Positions 8,977 to 18,187 of a DNA stretch of 58,147 nucleotides are shown here, in pieces. The notes below the pieces were generated by a model, which worked only from the letters and a program-made list of their open reading frames with translations, ran no database searches and was not told the origin of the DNA. How positions within the stretch are numbered: the stretch's first letter is position 1; every line of letters starts with the position of its first letter. Source of the DNA: Verrucomicrobiaceae bacterium (GTDB lineage: Bacteria > Verrucomicrobiota > Verrucomicrobiia > Verrucomicrobiales > Akkermansiaceae); NCBI GenBank assembly GCA_027484055.1, contig JAIXQH010000006.1, positions 1-58,147 of the forward strand. The letters run 5' to 3'. The position numbers and the translations under genes were made by a program.

Positions 8977-11900
8977 TCAGTTTTTGGTGATGGTCTCGTC
9001 CAGATTCAGGAGCACGCGGGCCACGGTCATCCACGATGCTTGGTCGGCGGTGGCGTCTTTTGGCATCAGTTCTGCAAGTTTCAGGCCGCCGGATTCCAGC
9101 CGCCGGGACTGTGCTTGGTAAAACGAAAGCAAGCGCTCCGTCTCCGCCGGTGAGGGTGGCCGCGTCAGGCATTGCATGAAGGCGAATCGCAGTTTCTCCT
9201 CCGGGGGGCCGGGATGGGCGGCGATGTTTTTTCCAAAGGCCTGGGCGGCCTCGAAGAACACCTCGTCATTGAGAAGCACGAGTGATTGAAGCGGGGTGTT
9301 GGAGACTTCGCGGCGTGCGACACAGGCTTCACCGGTGGGTGCGTCGAAGGTCTGGGACGCTGCGTAGGGCGTGGAGCGTTTCGCAAAGGTGTAAAGTGCA
9401 CGGCGGTATCGATCCTCGCCGGTGCTCACCCTCCAAGTCATGCCGGCGTAGGTGCCTTCGGTGACGCTTGCTGGCTGCGGTGGGCGGACAGGTGGGCCAA
9501 ATTGTTTGTCGGATAGAAGTCCGGACACCTTCAGTGCGAGATCGCGGATCATTTCGGCTTCGGCCCGCACTCGTGGGCCGCGAGCGAGAAGGCGGTTTTC
9601 GGGATCGCGCTCTAGAAGCTCCGGTGTGACCTTCGAGTCCTGCTTGTAGGTGGCGCTGGTGACGATGGCCCGATGCAGTTTTTTTACCGACCAGCCGTTT
9701 TCCATGAACTCCACGGCGAGCCAATCCAGCAGAGCTTGATTCATCGGCAGTTCGCCTTGGTAACCAAAGTCGTCGAGCGATTTGGTCAGTCCGGTTCCGA
9801 AAAACGCCTGCCAGTGGCGGTTCACCGTGACGCGGGCGGTCAGCGGATTGTCGCGGGCCACCAGCCAGTGGGCGAGGCCAAGGCGGTTTTTCGGCTCTCC
9901 AGCGGCCATCGGGGAGAGGAATGCGGGAACAAAGGGTTCGATTTGTTCCTTCGGTTGCAGGTATTCGCCGCGGTTGTGGAGGAACGTTTTCCGGCGATTC
10001 TCGGATGCGCGTTCGACAAAAGCAGGCGTGCGAGGTGGCAAAAGGGGTTGGAGTAGTTCACGGATGGCCTTTGCTGGTTCCGCCAATTCGGGCGCCTCCG
10101 AGAGGAAATGGTCGAACAAGCGGTCACGAACTTTCGACAATCCTGCTTCGTCATTCGCGGCGAGAATTTCTTCGATGCCCTCCGGCAACTGCCGTGCCAC
10201 GGCGGTTTTCGGCACAGTGGTGGCGGAAAGCCGGAATTTTCCGAGGGTGGCGGCGTAATGGCGGCCCATTTTTAGTTCCACCACCAGTTCCCCCGTCGTG
10301 GGTAAGGGCTCGGCGAATTGAAAAACGGCCTGGATGGGTTCGCCAACGGTGTTAGTGCCGGTCCATCCGCTGAGGTCGCTGTCATCCAGCATGGCGGCGG
10401 CGTTCCCCGTGCTGGCTGTCGCTGAGGCAAGTTGGATATCCTTTCCGTCCACCTTTACGTTGAAATCATACAGCAGGAAATCGCCCGTTTTTCCCTCGTA
10501 ATAGGTCATCCCCGGTCCATTGGCGGGCAGGCGGCTATCCGTCAGCGCCTCCAGTCGCAGCGCCGCTAATCCAGCGGGGACATTCTTAAAGGTCAGCGTG
10601 AAGCGGTCATCTTTGGTGGTGTCACCGGAAACGAAAATGGAATGATCCGGCTCCAGCGTGAGGATCGGCTCGTTCGAGACCATGGCGTCCGGCTTTAAAA
10701 CGGTCCATGGCACGGTGTGTTTCTTGATGTCAGCCAGCCATTTCTCGAAGGCTTGATTGGCAAGCATTTCTGGTTTGGCGGGCGGCGGAGTTTCCTTGAA
10801 TGGCGTGCCAGTGGCCATTCGCACCCGTTTCAGGGTGTGGAAACCACCGAAGTTCTGGGCGAGCTTCACCATGAATTGGCGTGGGCCGGTGAGTGAGTTG
10901 GTAAAATGAAATACCGCCATTCGATCGCCGCTGATTTTTTTGCCATCGCTACCTTGAACCGCCCAGCCTGTCGCAGGGATGCCGTCGATCGCATGTGCGA
11001 CGGGGTAACCGGACTGTTCGACCTCGGCGGTCGCCTTGGCGAGGCTTACGGGTTCCCATGCACCCGATGAGCCGAGCGGCCGGGTGAGGACTTCAATTTC
11101 GTTGAGCACGAAATTCCCATGCCCCGTGCGGCCGGGTCCGGATGCTGGATTTCCCGGGTCCGCCAAGGCTTCCAAGCGAACCCGGTCGGTCGATACCGCC
11201 TGCGAGTCCAGCACCAGCGTGAAATTTTCCCGCTCGCCACCTTGCGAGGGGAAGGCTGCCGATTGATCCGCGCCGAGCACGGCGCTTACGCCAGCTTCAT
11301 TCACGGCAGTCACCAAGTTTGGCGTCGTCCAGTCAGCGTCGAGGGCTTTCGGGACCGGCCATTTCGAGGCCAATTGATCAAGTAGAGCGCTTGCCTTTTT
11401 TTCGCGATCCGCTTGGCGCTTGGGCAACTCGGGATCGGGCAGGTCGAGAGGCACCTCGTTCGCGTTGTTGAGAAATGCCATCAGCCCGTAATACTCACGG
11501 TGCTGGATCGGATCGTATTTGTGCGTGTGGCACTGCGCGCAGCCGACGGTGAGCCCGAGCCAAGTGGTGCCAGTGGTGGCGACGCGGTCAGTCATGGCGT
11601 GGAAACGGAACTCCAGTGGATCGATGCCGCCTTCTTCGTTGAGCATGCTGTTGCGGTGGAAGCCGGTAGCGATTCGGTCATCCAGCGTCGCGTTTGGTAA
11701 AAGGTCGCCGGCCAATTGTTTGATGGTAAATTGGTCGAAGGGCATGTCTTCGTTCAGCGCACGGATGACCCAATCCCGCCACGGCCAGATGACGCGCTCA
11801 CGGTCTTTTTCGTAGCCATTAGTGTCGGCATAGCGGGCGAGGTCCAGCCAGCGCCGCGCCCAGCGCTCGCCGTAGTGGGGCGAGGCGAGCAGGCGATCCA

Positions 11901-12510
11901 CCAGTTTTTCGTAAGCCAATGGATCGGGATCTTTGGCGAAGGCCTCTGCCTCCTCGGGCGATGGAGGCAGTCCAGTGAGGTCGAGTGATACGCGGCGAAT
12001 CAATGAGTAGCGATCCGCTTCAGGTGAAGGTTTTATTTTTGCCTCGACCAGTTTTTTCCGCACCAGTGCATCGATCGGATTTCCAGCGGCTGCATCCAGT
12101 TCAGGTCGCCGCGGTGGCACAAAGGCCCAATGCGGCCGATATTCAGCGCCTTGCGACACCCATTTCTGAAGGATTTCTTTTTCCTGACTGGTAATTTCCA
12201 TTTTCGCCTCCGGCGGCGGCATGACCAGTTCCGGGTCTTTGCTGGTGATGCGGTGGATGATTTCGCTCGCATCAGGTTTTCCGGGGACAATCGCGATTTT
12301 TCCCGACTCGCCTGCGCCGTAGGCGGACTTCGCCATATCGAGCCTGAGCTCCCCCTTTAAGCCAGCGAGATCGGGTCCGTGGCACTTGAAGCAGCGATTG
12401 GACAAGATCGGCCGAACATCGCGGCTGAAATCCACTGGGTTCTCCGCAAATGCTCCGCCTGCCAGCAACAAGAGAGCTGGGACAATCAAGGAGAAACAAA
12501 AAGTCTGCAT
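8977..12510 (-). CDS. Planctomycete-type cytochrome c / DUF1549 / DUF1553 protein
   Basis: 1177 residues from the ATG at 12510, which begins a signal peptide (MQTFCFSLIVPALLLLAGGAF). A single heme-binding motif C40-F-K-C43-H44 lies in a short cytochrome-like domain (VRPILSNRCFKCHGPDLAG). DUF1549 follows (SLDLTGLPPSPEE, YGERWARRWLDLARYADTNG), then a ~350-residue beta-rich insertion resembling two discoidin-like domains (NFTLVLDSQAVSTDRVRLEAL), then DUF1553 (VNRHWQAFFGTGL, TGEACVARREVSNTPLQSLVLLNDEVF). Family members occur in very large numbers in Planctomycetes and Verrucomicrobia and are linked to breakdown of complex carbohydrates; the reaction is unknown. It forms an operon with the DUF1501 gene. 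The 250 bases upstream (12511-12758) hold no gene and probably carry its promoter. Confidence 0.93.
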   Translation of the reverse strand: MQTFCFSLIVPALLLLAGGAFAENPVDFSRDVRPILSNRCFKCHGPDLAGLKGELRLDMAKSAYGAGESGKIAIVPGKPDASEIIHRITSKDPELVMPPPEAKMEITSQEKEILQKWVSQGAEYRPHWAFVPPRRPELDAAAGNPIDALVRKKLVEAKIKPSPEADRYSLIRRVSLDLTGLPPSPEEAEAFAKDPDPLAYEKLVDRLLASPHYGERWARRWLDLARYADTNGYEKDRERVIWPWRDWVIRALNEDMPFDQFTIKQLAGDLLPNATLDDRIATGFHRNSMLNEEGGIDPLEFRFHAMTDRVATTGTTWLGLTVGCAQCHTHKYDPIQHREYYGLMAFLNNANEVPLDLPDPELPKRQADREKKASALLDQLASKWPVPKALDADWTTPNLVTAVNEAGVSAVLGADQSAAFPSQGGERENFTLVLDSQAVSTDRVRLEALADPGNPASGPGRTGHGNFVLNEIEVLTRPLGSSGAWEPVSLAKATAEVEQSGYPVAHAIDGIPATGWAVQGSDGKKISGDRMAVFHFTNSLTGPRQFMVKLAQNFGGFHTLKRVRMATGTPFKETPPPAKPEMLANQAFEKWLADIKKHTVPWTVLKPDAMVSNEPILTLEPDHSIFVSGDTTKDDRFTLTFKNVPAGLAALRLEALTDSRLPANGPGMTYYEGKTGDFLLYDFNVKVDGKDIQLASATASTGNAAAMLDDSDLSGWTGTNTVGEPIQAVFQFAEPLPTTGELVVELKMGRHYAATLGKFRLSATTVPKTAVARQLPEGIEEILAANDEAGLSKVRDRLFDHFLSEAPELAEPAKAIRELLQPLLPPRTPAFVERASENRRKTFLHNRGEYLQPKEQIEPFVPAFLSPMAAGEPKNRLGLAHWLVARDNPLTARVTVNRHWQAFFGTGLTKSLDDFGYQGELPMNQALLDWLAVEFMENGWSVKKLHRAIVTSATYKQDSKVTPELLERDPENRLLARGPRVRAEAEMIRDLALKVSGLLSDKQFGPPVRPPQPASVTEGTYAGMTWRVSTGEDRYRRALYTFAKRSTPYAASQTFDAPTGEACVARREVSNTPLQSLVLLNDEVFFEAAQAFGKNIAAHPGPPEEKLRFAFMQCLTRPPSPAETERLLSFYQAQSRRLESGGLKLAELMPKDATADQASWMTVARVLLNLDETITKN

Positions 12511-12758
12511 GATGCTGTTCTTACGAGCCTCTGCCCCGAGGCTTATCAAAATGACGTATTTTTGGGATCATTTCCGCCTTCCCTGTCAGAATCTTGCTAG
12601 CGTGCTTAAGCTTGCAAGTGATATCCTGAGAACCTGCCATGCTTGTGGAGCGGGTCTTGGAGAAATGGCAAGAATCGGAAAACCATGCAAGAATCTCCGC
12701 AGCCTGAGCCTTATACAAATTCGTTATTTGATAACCTCAGGTCTGATGCGACAGGCGA

Positions 12759-13733
12759 TTAGGGCTGCATTTTAAAGCGTAGGCCGGAACCCTCGAACTG
12801 GGTGTCTAGATTGAGGAGTTTCATGCGCTGACGGACGCTTTCGGGGGCGGCGGCTTGGTCCTTCTCGTTGTTCCAAGGGCCAGTCCAAATGATTTGGTTC
12901 TGCGGATCGCGGAGAGTGACTTGCTTGTCGCCGTCGTTGGTGTGGACTTCTAGGCTGCCTTGTTGGTCCTGAACTTTTACGGTGGCTCCAGATTGGAGTT
13001 GGACTTTGCCGCTTGCATCGTCGCCTGGGAGGACGAGACCACCTTGGCGAAGGTTTTGAGCTTGGCGGTTGAATAGATCTTGAATGGCGCCGTGGAGGTG
13101 GTCCACGTCTGCGTCTTTGATTTTTCCGAGCTGGAGATCGAGCCCACCGACGTTACCGGAGATGGCATTTCGAATGCGGTCTGCTAGGTCGTCGGGTAGG
13201 CCTTGGAGTTGCAGTGGGTCGAGGATTTGAGGCTCGTTTGACTCGGCGACCGTTGCTGGGCGCGCGGTGAGGATGAGGTCTTGTTGGGTGCTTACGCCTT
13301 TGTGAATGAACTCCATGCTCACCGTGTCGCCGATGCGGCGTTCTGCAATTTGCTGCCGTAGTTCTGAAGGGGAGCCGATGGATTTTCCCGCGACTTTGGT
13401 GATGACGTCATTGACGGCAAGGCCTGCCTTTGCCGCAGGGCCGTCTGGGATGAGTGAGTGGACGATGATGCCTTCATTTGGCTTTAAGCTGAGGTGCTCT
13501 CTGAGGATGGCTGGTAAATCACCAGTGACGACTCCCAGAAAGGCCGTGGATGCTTGCGGCGCTGGAGCGGGCTTGGGCTGCGTCTGAGGAAGTTTGATTT
13601 GTGGTAGTCCCACTTGCTGGCGAGCTGCCATGGGTGGCGGCGAGTTGTCTTCTGGCGCTTCCAAGGCGAATGCTGGAAGGGCAAAAAGTGCGGTAAAGCT
13701 GGTGCTGAGGACTGAAGCTAATTTCGGTTTCAT
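12759..13733 (-). CDS. Secreted PDZ-domain protein
   Basis: 324 residues with a signal peptide (KLASVLSTSFTALFALPAFA), a proline-rich linker at residues ~30-62 (QTQPKPAPAPQ), and a DegP/S1C-type PDZ domain at ~63-158 (FLGVVTGDL, GIIVHSLIPDGPAAKAGLAVNDVITKV). No trypsin-like protease domain precedes the PDZ, so this is a peptide-binding rather than proteolytic protein. The C-terminal third has a glutamine-rich segment and a short beta domain. It ends a minus-strand operon behind an ECF sigma factor and a membrane anti-sigma-like protein, which suggests a role in sensing envelope proteins for that sigma factor. That role is inference from gene order. Confidence 0.85.
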   Translation of the reverse strand: MKPKLASVLSTSFTALFALPAFALEAPEDNSPPPMAARQQVGLPQIKLPQTQPKPAPAPQASTAFLGVVTGDLPAILREHLSLKPNEGIIVHSLIPDGPAAKAGLAVNDVITKVAGKSIGSPSELRQQIAERRIGDTVSMEFIHKGVSTQQDLILTARPATVAESNEPQILDPLQLQGLPDDLADRIRNAISGNVGGLDLQLGKIKDADVDHLHGAIQDLFNRQAQNLRQGGLVLPGDDASGKVQLQSGATVKVQDQQGSLEVHTNDGDKQVTLRDPQNQIIWTGPWNNEKDQAAAPESVRQRMKLLNLDTQFEGSGLRFKMQP

Positions 13734-13783
13734 GGTTTACTTACGAATAGCGTAGTAGGCCGAAAAGTTTGTCTAATAACAGA

Positions 13784-14404
13784 TCAATCTGTCTTGGCAG
13801 GAATTGATAAGTATTGTACGCGTGGTTGCTCGATCTGGAAGGTGCGGTTCATGGAGTCTTTATAGATAATTTTGTCCTTATACTCCACGCGGATGACGCT
13901 TTGGGCCTGCTGGTTGCTATTCCAAATCATGCCTTCATTTTTAACGGTAGATATATTTCTGTCAAAACTAGCAGGGATAAAATTACCACTGGTAGGATGG
14001 CTAACTGTTTCTTGAAAAGTGTCAGCAGCCCCCGATTTTTTACCGAGGGGAATCATCAAGGCGCTGAACGCACCAATGACGGCAACTGCAGCGACGGCGC
14101 GCCACGCAGAGGCTTGTTTACGGGGAGTCACCGCTTGCGGACTTGTGACGGGGAAGAGAAGAATTTTATCATTTACCGCGAATGGAGTGGTTGAGACGAC
14201 CGTCTCTAGTTTGGCGAGATAGTCGGCGGAGAGAGCGGCGGGGCGGGTCTGGCGCAGGAATGCTTCGAAGCGGATTTCCTCTGGGTTGAGGATGGTCAAA
14301 GAGTCGCTGGTCGCAGCTTCGAGGCGATTGAAAAAATCGTCATCAAGTGTAGCAGCTTGGAGTTTGCGGAGTTCGGCTTCGAGAGTGGCGGAGTCGGGCG
14401 TCAT
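13784..14404 (-). CDS. Membrane protein, putative anti-sigma factor
   Basis: 206 residues. The N-terminal ~95 residues are helical and cytosolic (TLEAELRKLQAATLDDDFFNRLEAA), then comes one membrane span at ~101-121 (AWRAVAAVAVIGAFSALMIPL), then an external ~85-residue beta-rich tail (SVIRVEYKDKIIYKDSMNRTF). The HxxxCxxC zinc anti-sigma motif is absent, so assignment as an anti-sigma factor rests on topology and on its position 22 nt after the ECF sigma gene. The gap to the downstream PDZ gene is 50 nt. The layout sigma factor - one-span membrane protein - exported PDZ protein resembles an envelope-stress module. Confidence 0.65.
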   Translation of the reverse strand: MTPDSATLEAELRKLQAATLDDDFFNRLEAATSDSLTILNPEEIRFEAFLRQTRPAALSADYLAKLETVVSTTPFAVNDKILLFPVTSPQAVTPRKQASAWRAVAAVAVIGAFSALMIPLGKKSGAADTFQETVSHPTSGNFIPASFDRNISTVKNEGMIWNSNQQAQSVIRVEYKDKIIYKDSMNRTFQIEQPRVQYLSIPAKTD

Positions 14405-14426
14405 GTGGAGAATGAAAAGTTAGAAG

Positions 14427-15032
14427 TTAGATGGACAGGTCTCCTCGGCGGCGGGCGCTGCTGAGGTTTTTCTTTAAAGCCTCAAGGCCGTAACGATAAC
14501 GGGAGGCGGCGGTGTTTTGAGAGATTCCGAGCGTGTCGCCGATCTCGGCAAAGGTGCGCTCGCCCCATATTTTCATGAGGATAACTTCGGAAAACTTGGC
14601 GGGGAGTTCTTTGATGCTTCTTTCCAGCTGGTTGCGCGTTTCGTCATCTGAGGTGTCGCTTTCGAACCAAGGATGGAAGTCCTCGTATTGCTCGGATTCT
14701 TGATCCTTGGAAGCGTTGTCCTCGCGTTTTTTTCGGCGGTCGTCGCGACGGCTGAGGTCGATGGCGAGACGGCGGATGGCGGTGTAGAGATAGGGTTGCC
14801 AAGATTCTTGGCCACCTACGAATTCGCCGGAGTTTACCTTCTCGACGAGTTTGACGAGGGCGTCTTGCAAGATATCCTTGGCGTCTTCAAGTGAGCGAGA
14901 TTGATTCCGGGCGAAAAGCAGGAGCTTAGGGCCGTGAGTTTCGAGCCACTCGCGCCATGCAGTGGCGGCGGGCGAAATGTCAGGGAGCGCATTTAGGGTA
15001 GCCATGGCGTTAAGTTCATCCATAAAGCGCAA
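14427..15032 (-). CDS. ECF-type RNA polymerase sigma factor
   Basis: 201 residues. Sigma region 2 lies at ~35-100 (LEDAKDILQDALVKLVEKV, PYLYTAIRRLAIDLSRRDDRRKK), followed by an acidic linker (DQESEQYEDFHPWFESDTSDDE), then region 4 at ~137-190 with a helix-turn-helix (LPAKFSEVILMKIWGERTFAEIGDTLGIS). There is no region 1 or 3, as expected of the ECF class. It is the first gene of an operon with the anti-sigma-like and PDZ proteins and probably directs transcription in response to an envelope signal. Two alternative ATGs lie within the first ten codons, so the N-terminus is uncertain by a few residues. Confidence 0.93.
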   Translation of the reverse strand: MRFMDELNAMATLNALPDISPAATAWREWLETHGPKLLLFARNQSRSLEDAKDILQDALVKLVEKVNSGEFVGGQESWQPYLYTAIRRLAIDLSRRDDRRKKREDNASKDQESEQYEDFHPWFESDTSDDETRNQLERSIKELPAKFSEVILMKIWGERTFAEIGDTLGISQNTAASRYRYGLEALKKNLSSARRRGDLSI

Positions 15033-15102
15033 TGGCGGTGGGAATTTGTCTAGTTCATGTCATAAAATCCGTTTTTGCGGCGCATGCCCCGATCCGTTTG
15101 GG

Positions 15103-15567
15103 CTAGTGCAGCTTGCCAGCAAGCTTGCAGACTCGCTTGTAATGCATGGGATCGACAGGATTGATGGACAAGCGGCTTCCGCGCTGACAGACCACCATTT
15201 CGGAGAGCAGGGAGTCTGCCTTGAGTGTCTCGAGCGTCAGCATTTCTGCAAATTTCCCGACGTATTCAAAGTCGGTGAGCCACCAGCGGGGAATTTCGAG
15301 GGTGGCTTTGGGGTCGTGGTATTCGCTGGCTGGATCGAACTGGGTGGGATCTGGATAAGGCTGGCCGACGACGCGGGCGATGCCGGTGATGCCAGGAGGC
15401 TTGGCATTGGAGTGGTAAAATAAAGCGAGATCGCCCGGCTTCATTTCCTTCCACATGTAGTTGCGGGCTTGGTAATTCCGCACGCCGCTCCACGGCTCGC
15501 GGGTGACTTTGGCGAGGTCGTCGATGCCGAAGACGTCTGGCTCAGATTTAATCAACCAGTGACGCAT
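15103..15567 (-). CDS. EVE domain protein (thymocyte nuclear protein 1-like)
   Basis: 154 residues, one EVE domain across the whole length. Family signatures are WLIKSEPDVFGIDDL, WSGVRNYQARNYM, GDLALFYHSN and RLSINPVDP. EVE domains belong to the PUA-like fold and bind modified bases in DNA or RNA; the bacterial role is not settled, although some members accompany modification-dependent restriction genes. Here no restriction gene is adjacent: the gene follows lipA by 10 nt on the same strand and is presumably co-transcribed with it. Length and start match the family. Confidence 0.92.
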   Translation of the reverse strand: MRHWLIKSEPDVFGIDDLAKVTREPWSGVRNYQARNYMWKEMKPGDLALFYHSNAKPPGITGIARVVGQPYPDPTQFDPASEYHDPKATLEIPRWWLTDFEYVGKFAEMLTLETLKADSLLSEMVVCQRGSRLSINPVDPMHYKRVCKLAGKLH

Positions 15568-15577
15568 GATACCGGAT

Positions 15578-16588
15578 TTAAGCGATTGCCTTGATGAGTG
15601 AAGAATTCAGGGCCGGAAGAGGCAGATGCTCGGGACCAAGTTCGAGACCTGCAGTGGCGCGGACATCCGCTTCGATGGCTTCCAGCACGTCCAACTCTGG
15701 GCGGAAATCGGCCGCATGGTAGGAACTTCGGACGAGTGGGCCGCTGGCGACGTGGCGGAAGCCTTTGGCGAGGGCGATGGATTTATACTCCTCGAAGGCA
15801 TCAGGAGTGATGTATTCCACGACGGGGAGGTGCTTCTGGGTGGGGCGCAGGTATTGGCCCATGGTGAGCACGGTCACGTCATGAGCGAGCAGGTCGTCCA
15901 TGGCGCGGAGAATCTCGTCGTGGCGCTCACCGAGGCCAAGCATGATGCCGCTTTTCGTGGCGATCTTTCCGCCGACCATGGCTTTGGCTTTTTTCAACAC
16001 CGTGAGGCTGCGTTGGTATTGGGCGCGGGAGCGGACGAGCGGGGTGAGGCGCTCCACGGTTTCTAGGTTGTGGTTAAAAATGTGCGGGCGGGCGTCCATG
16101 ACGAGAGAGAGTGCCCAGTCGCGGTCGTTGAAGTCTGGAACCAGCACTTCGATGATGATTTCCGGATTCGCTTGGCGGACCGCCTGGATGGTGAGCTTGA
16201 AATGCTCGGCCCCACCGTCGCGCAGGTCGTCGCGGGCTACGGCGGTGATGACGACGTGGCGGAGGTTCATGCGGCGAGTGGCTTCGGCGACGCGGGCGGG
16301 TTCGTCAGATTCGAGGGCTTCAGGCTTGGCGGTTTTAACGGCGCAAAATCCGCAGGCGCGGGTGCACTTGTCCCCAGCGATCATGAAAGTGGCGGTGCCT
16401 TGGCCCCAGCATTCCCAACGGTTTGGGCACTGTGCTTCTTCGCAAACGGTGACGAGCTTGAGGTCGGTGATGAGGGACTTGGTGGACCAAAATGCCGGAT
16501 TGTTCGGCAGACGGACTTTGATCCAGTCTGGTTTTTTATCCCGGTGAAGGGTTGGATCCATCTTCATTTTCGGCCCGCAGCTACTCAT
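15578..16588 (-). CDS. lipA: Lipoyl synthase
   Basis: 336 residues. It inserts two sulfur atoms into protein-bound octanoyl groups, making lipoate on dehydrogenase E2 and GcvH subunits in the cytoplasm. Both iron-sulfur clusters are complete: auxiliary cluster C49-x4-C54-x5-C60 and radical-SAM cluster C75-x3-C79-x2-C82. The C-terminal RSSYHA serine motif that ligates the auxiliary cluster is also present. Start is uncertain: methionines 8 and 10 are alternatives to the one at 16588. lipB is not in the window. It is divergent from murI across about 100 nt, which must hold both promoters. Confidence 0.97.
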   Translation of the reverse strand: MSSCGPKMKMDPTLHRDKKPDWIKVRLPNNPAFWSTKSLITDLKLVTVCEEAQCPNRWECWGQGTATFMIAGDKCTRACGFCAVKTAKPEALESDEPARVAEATRRMNLRHVVITAVARDDLRDGGAEHFKLTIQAVRQANPEIIIEVLVPDFNDRDWALSLVMDARPHIFNHNLETVERLTPLVRSRAQYQRSLTVLKKAKAMVGGKIATKSGIMLGLGERHDEILRAMDDLLAHDVTVLTMGQYLRPTQKHLPVVEYITPDAFEEYKSIALAKGFRHVASGPLVRSSYHAADFRPELDVLEAIEADVRATAGLELGPEHLPLPALNSSLIKAIA

Positions 16589-16692
16589 ATCAGCGGCAGG
16601 CTAGTGCGGCGGACGGTCACGGGAAAGCGGATTTTCAGCATTTCCTGCTTCTCCGCTTTTCAGGTTGCTCGGTGTTCGCCACAGTGGCGGCA

Positions 16693-17496
16693 GTGAACGT
16701 ATCTTCTTTAGGATTTTTCGACTCAGGCGTCGGCGGATTGACCGTTGTGCGCGCGGTGCAAGAGCTCATGCCTGCGGAGGATATCTTGTATCTCGGGGAT
16801 ACGGCACGCTTGCCGTATGGGTCAAAAAGCCCGGAAACAATCCGCCAGTTTGCCGGTGAGGATGTGAGATTTCTCATTTCCCGGGGGGTGAAAGCCATCG
16901 TGGTCGCGTGTAATACGGCCACGGCGCATGCCCTGCCGCAGCTGCAAGAGCGCTACCGAATCCCGATTCTGGGGGTGATCGAGCCGGGAGTGGAGGCGGT
17001 GCTGGCGTGCGAAAATGCCGAACGCGTCGGCATCATCGCTACGCGTGGGACCATCCGCTCCCATGCTTACCAACATGCACTGGCACTGCGGCGAACGGGG
17101 CTGATGATCCACGGTCAGGCGACGCCGCTGCTGGTACCATTGATCGAGGAAAACTGGATCGAACACCCGGCGACTCGGGCGGTGCTTAAGACATACCTCG
17201 AGCCCTTGATCGAAAAAGGCATCGACACCCTGATGCTCGCTTGCACGCACTATCCGCTTTTGATCCCCGTTTTACGCGAACTTCTCCCTGCCGATGTCCG
17301 CTTGGTGGACTCGGCGACGACGTGTGCGGAGCATCTGAAAAAGGAGCTCACGCGGCTCAATTTACTCGAAACGACAGCTCGCGAAGGGAAATTGGAAATC
17401 CACCTCACGGATTTATCCGAGGAGTTTGAGGCGCTGGCCCGGCAATTTCTCAAAAAATCTCCCGGGCGTATTCACCGGGCGGTGTTGGGTGGCTAG
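16693..17496 (+). CDS. murI: Glutamate racemase
   Basis: 267 residues using the GTG at 16693; the frame is open from 16552, but family members begin just before LGFFDSGVGGLTV, and the extra N-terminal residues look non-coding. It interconverts L- and D-glutamate for peptidoglycan synthesis in the cytoplasm. Catalytic D10 and both cysteines, C73 (VVACNTATA) and C184 (MLACTHYPLL), are present, as is the LGDTARLPYG loop. Another in-frame GTG lies 9 nt upstream. Its presence supports a peptidoglycan-containing cell wall. No Shine-Dalgarno sequence is evident. Confidence 0.95.
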   Translation: MNVSSLGFFDSGVGGLTVVRAVQELMPAEDILYLGDTARLPYGSKSPETIRQFAGEDVRFLISRGVKAIVVACNTATAHALPQLQERYRIPILGVIEPGVEAVLACENAERVGIIATRGTIRSHAYQHALALRRTGLMIHGQATPLLVPLIEENWIEHPATRAVLKTYLEPLIEKGIDTLMLACTHYPLLIPVLRELLPADVRLVDSATTCAEHLKKELTRLNLLETTAREGKLEIHLTDLSEEFEALARQFLKKSPGRIHRAVLGG

Positions 17497-17554
17497 ATGC
17501 CGTTGCGGATTTCCATTCGACGGACTGAGATGGGTGGTGTAGATACACCCGCTT

Positions 17555-18187
17555 ATGAAAGTATTCGGAATTATACTCATCGCCCTCGTCGGGATTGCCA
17601 TCATCGTCGGGCTTTCAGTCGTGGGAAGTTACAATGGACTCGTCGGTAAGCAGCAGGGGGTGGATGCGGCCTGGGCGCAAGTGCTGAATCAGTATCAACG
17701 GCGGGCCGACTTGGTGCCGAATTTGGTGAAAACCGTGCAAGGTTCTGCCAATTTTGAAAAATCCACTCTCGAGGCAGTCGTCAATGCGCGGGCCTCAGTC
17801 GGGAAGGTGAACATCGACGCCAGCAAGGCTCCAGCGGACGCGGCGACGCTTCAAAAATTCCAGGAAGCGCAGGGTCAATTTAGCAGCGCCTTGAGCCGCT
17901 TACTGGTCGTTTCCGAAAATTATCCTGATCTGAAAGCGAGTGCCGGTTTCCGAGACCTGCAAACGCAACTCGAAGGCACCGAAAACCGAATTGCCGTGGA
18001 GCGCGGACGCTTCAACGAGGTGGTGAAAGACTACAACATCTTAGTCCGTCGCTTTCCTGCGGTGCTCTTTGCGGGAATTTTCGGCTTTTCGCCGAGACCG
18101 TATTTTCAGTCCGACGTCGGTGCGGAAAAAGCGCCTGAGATCAATTTCGACTTCGGTGGCAAATCCGCTCCTGCCAACGGTCAATGA
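17555..18187 (+). CDS. LemA family protein
   Basis: 210 residues. An N-terminal membrane anchor at ~4-26 (FGIILIALVGIAIIVGLSVVG) is followed by the helical LemA domain with its usual signature (YNGLVGKQQGVDAAWAQVLNQYQRRADLVPNLVKTVQG) and ENYPDLKA. The function of LemA proteins is not well defined; most of the chain lies outside the cytoplasm as a helical bundle. The stop overlaps the start of the downstream TPM gene by 4 nt, and a second TPM gene follows, so the LemA-TPM-TPM trio is one operon, an arrangement common in many bacteria. Confidence 0.95.
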   Translation: MKVFGIILIALVGIAIIVGLSVVGSYNGLVGKQQGVDAAWAQVLNQYQRRADLVPNLVKTVQGSANFEKSTLEAVVNARASVGKVNIDASKAPADAATLQKFQEAQGQFSSALSRLLVVSENYPDLKASAGFRDLQTQLEGTENRIAVERGRFNEVVKDYNILVRRFPAVLFAGIFGFSPRPYFQSDVGAEKAPEINFDFGGKSAPANGQ

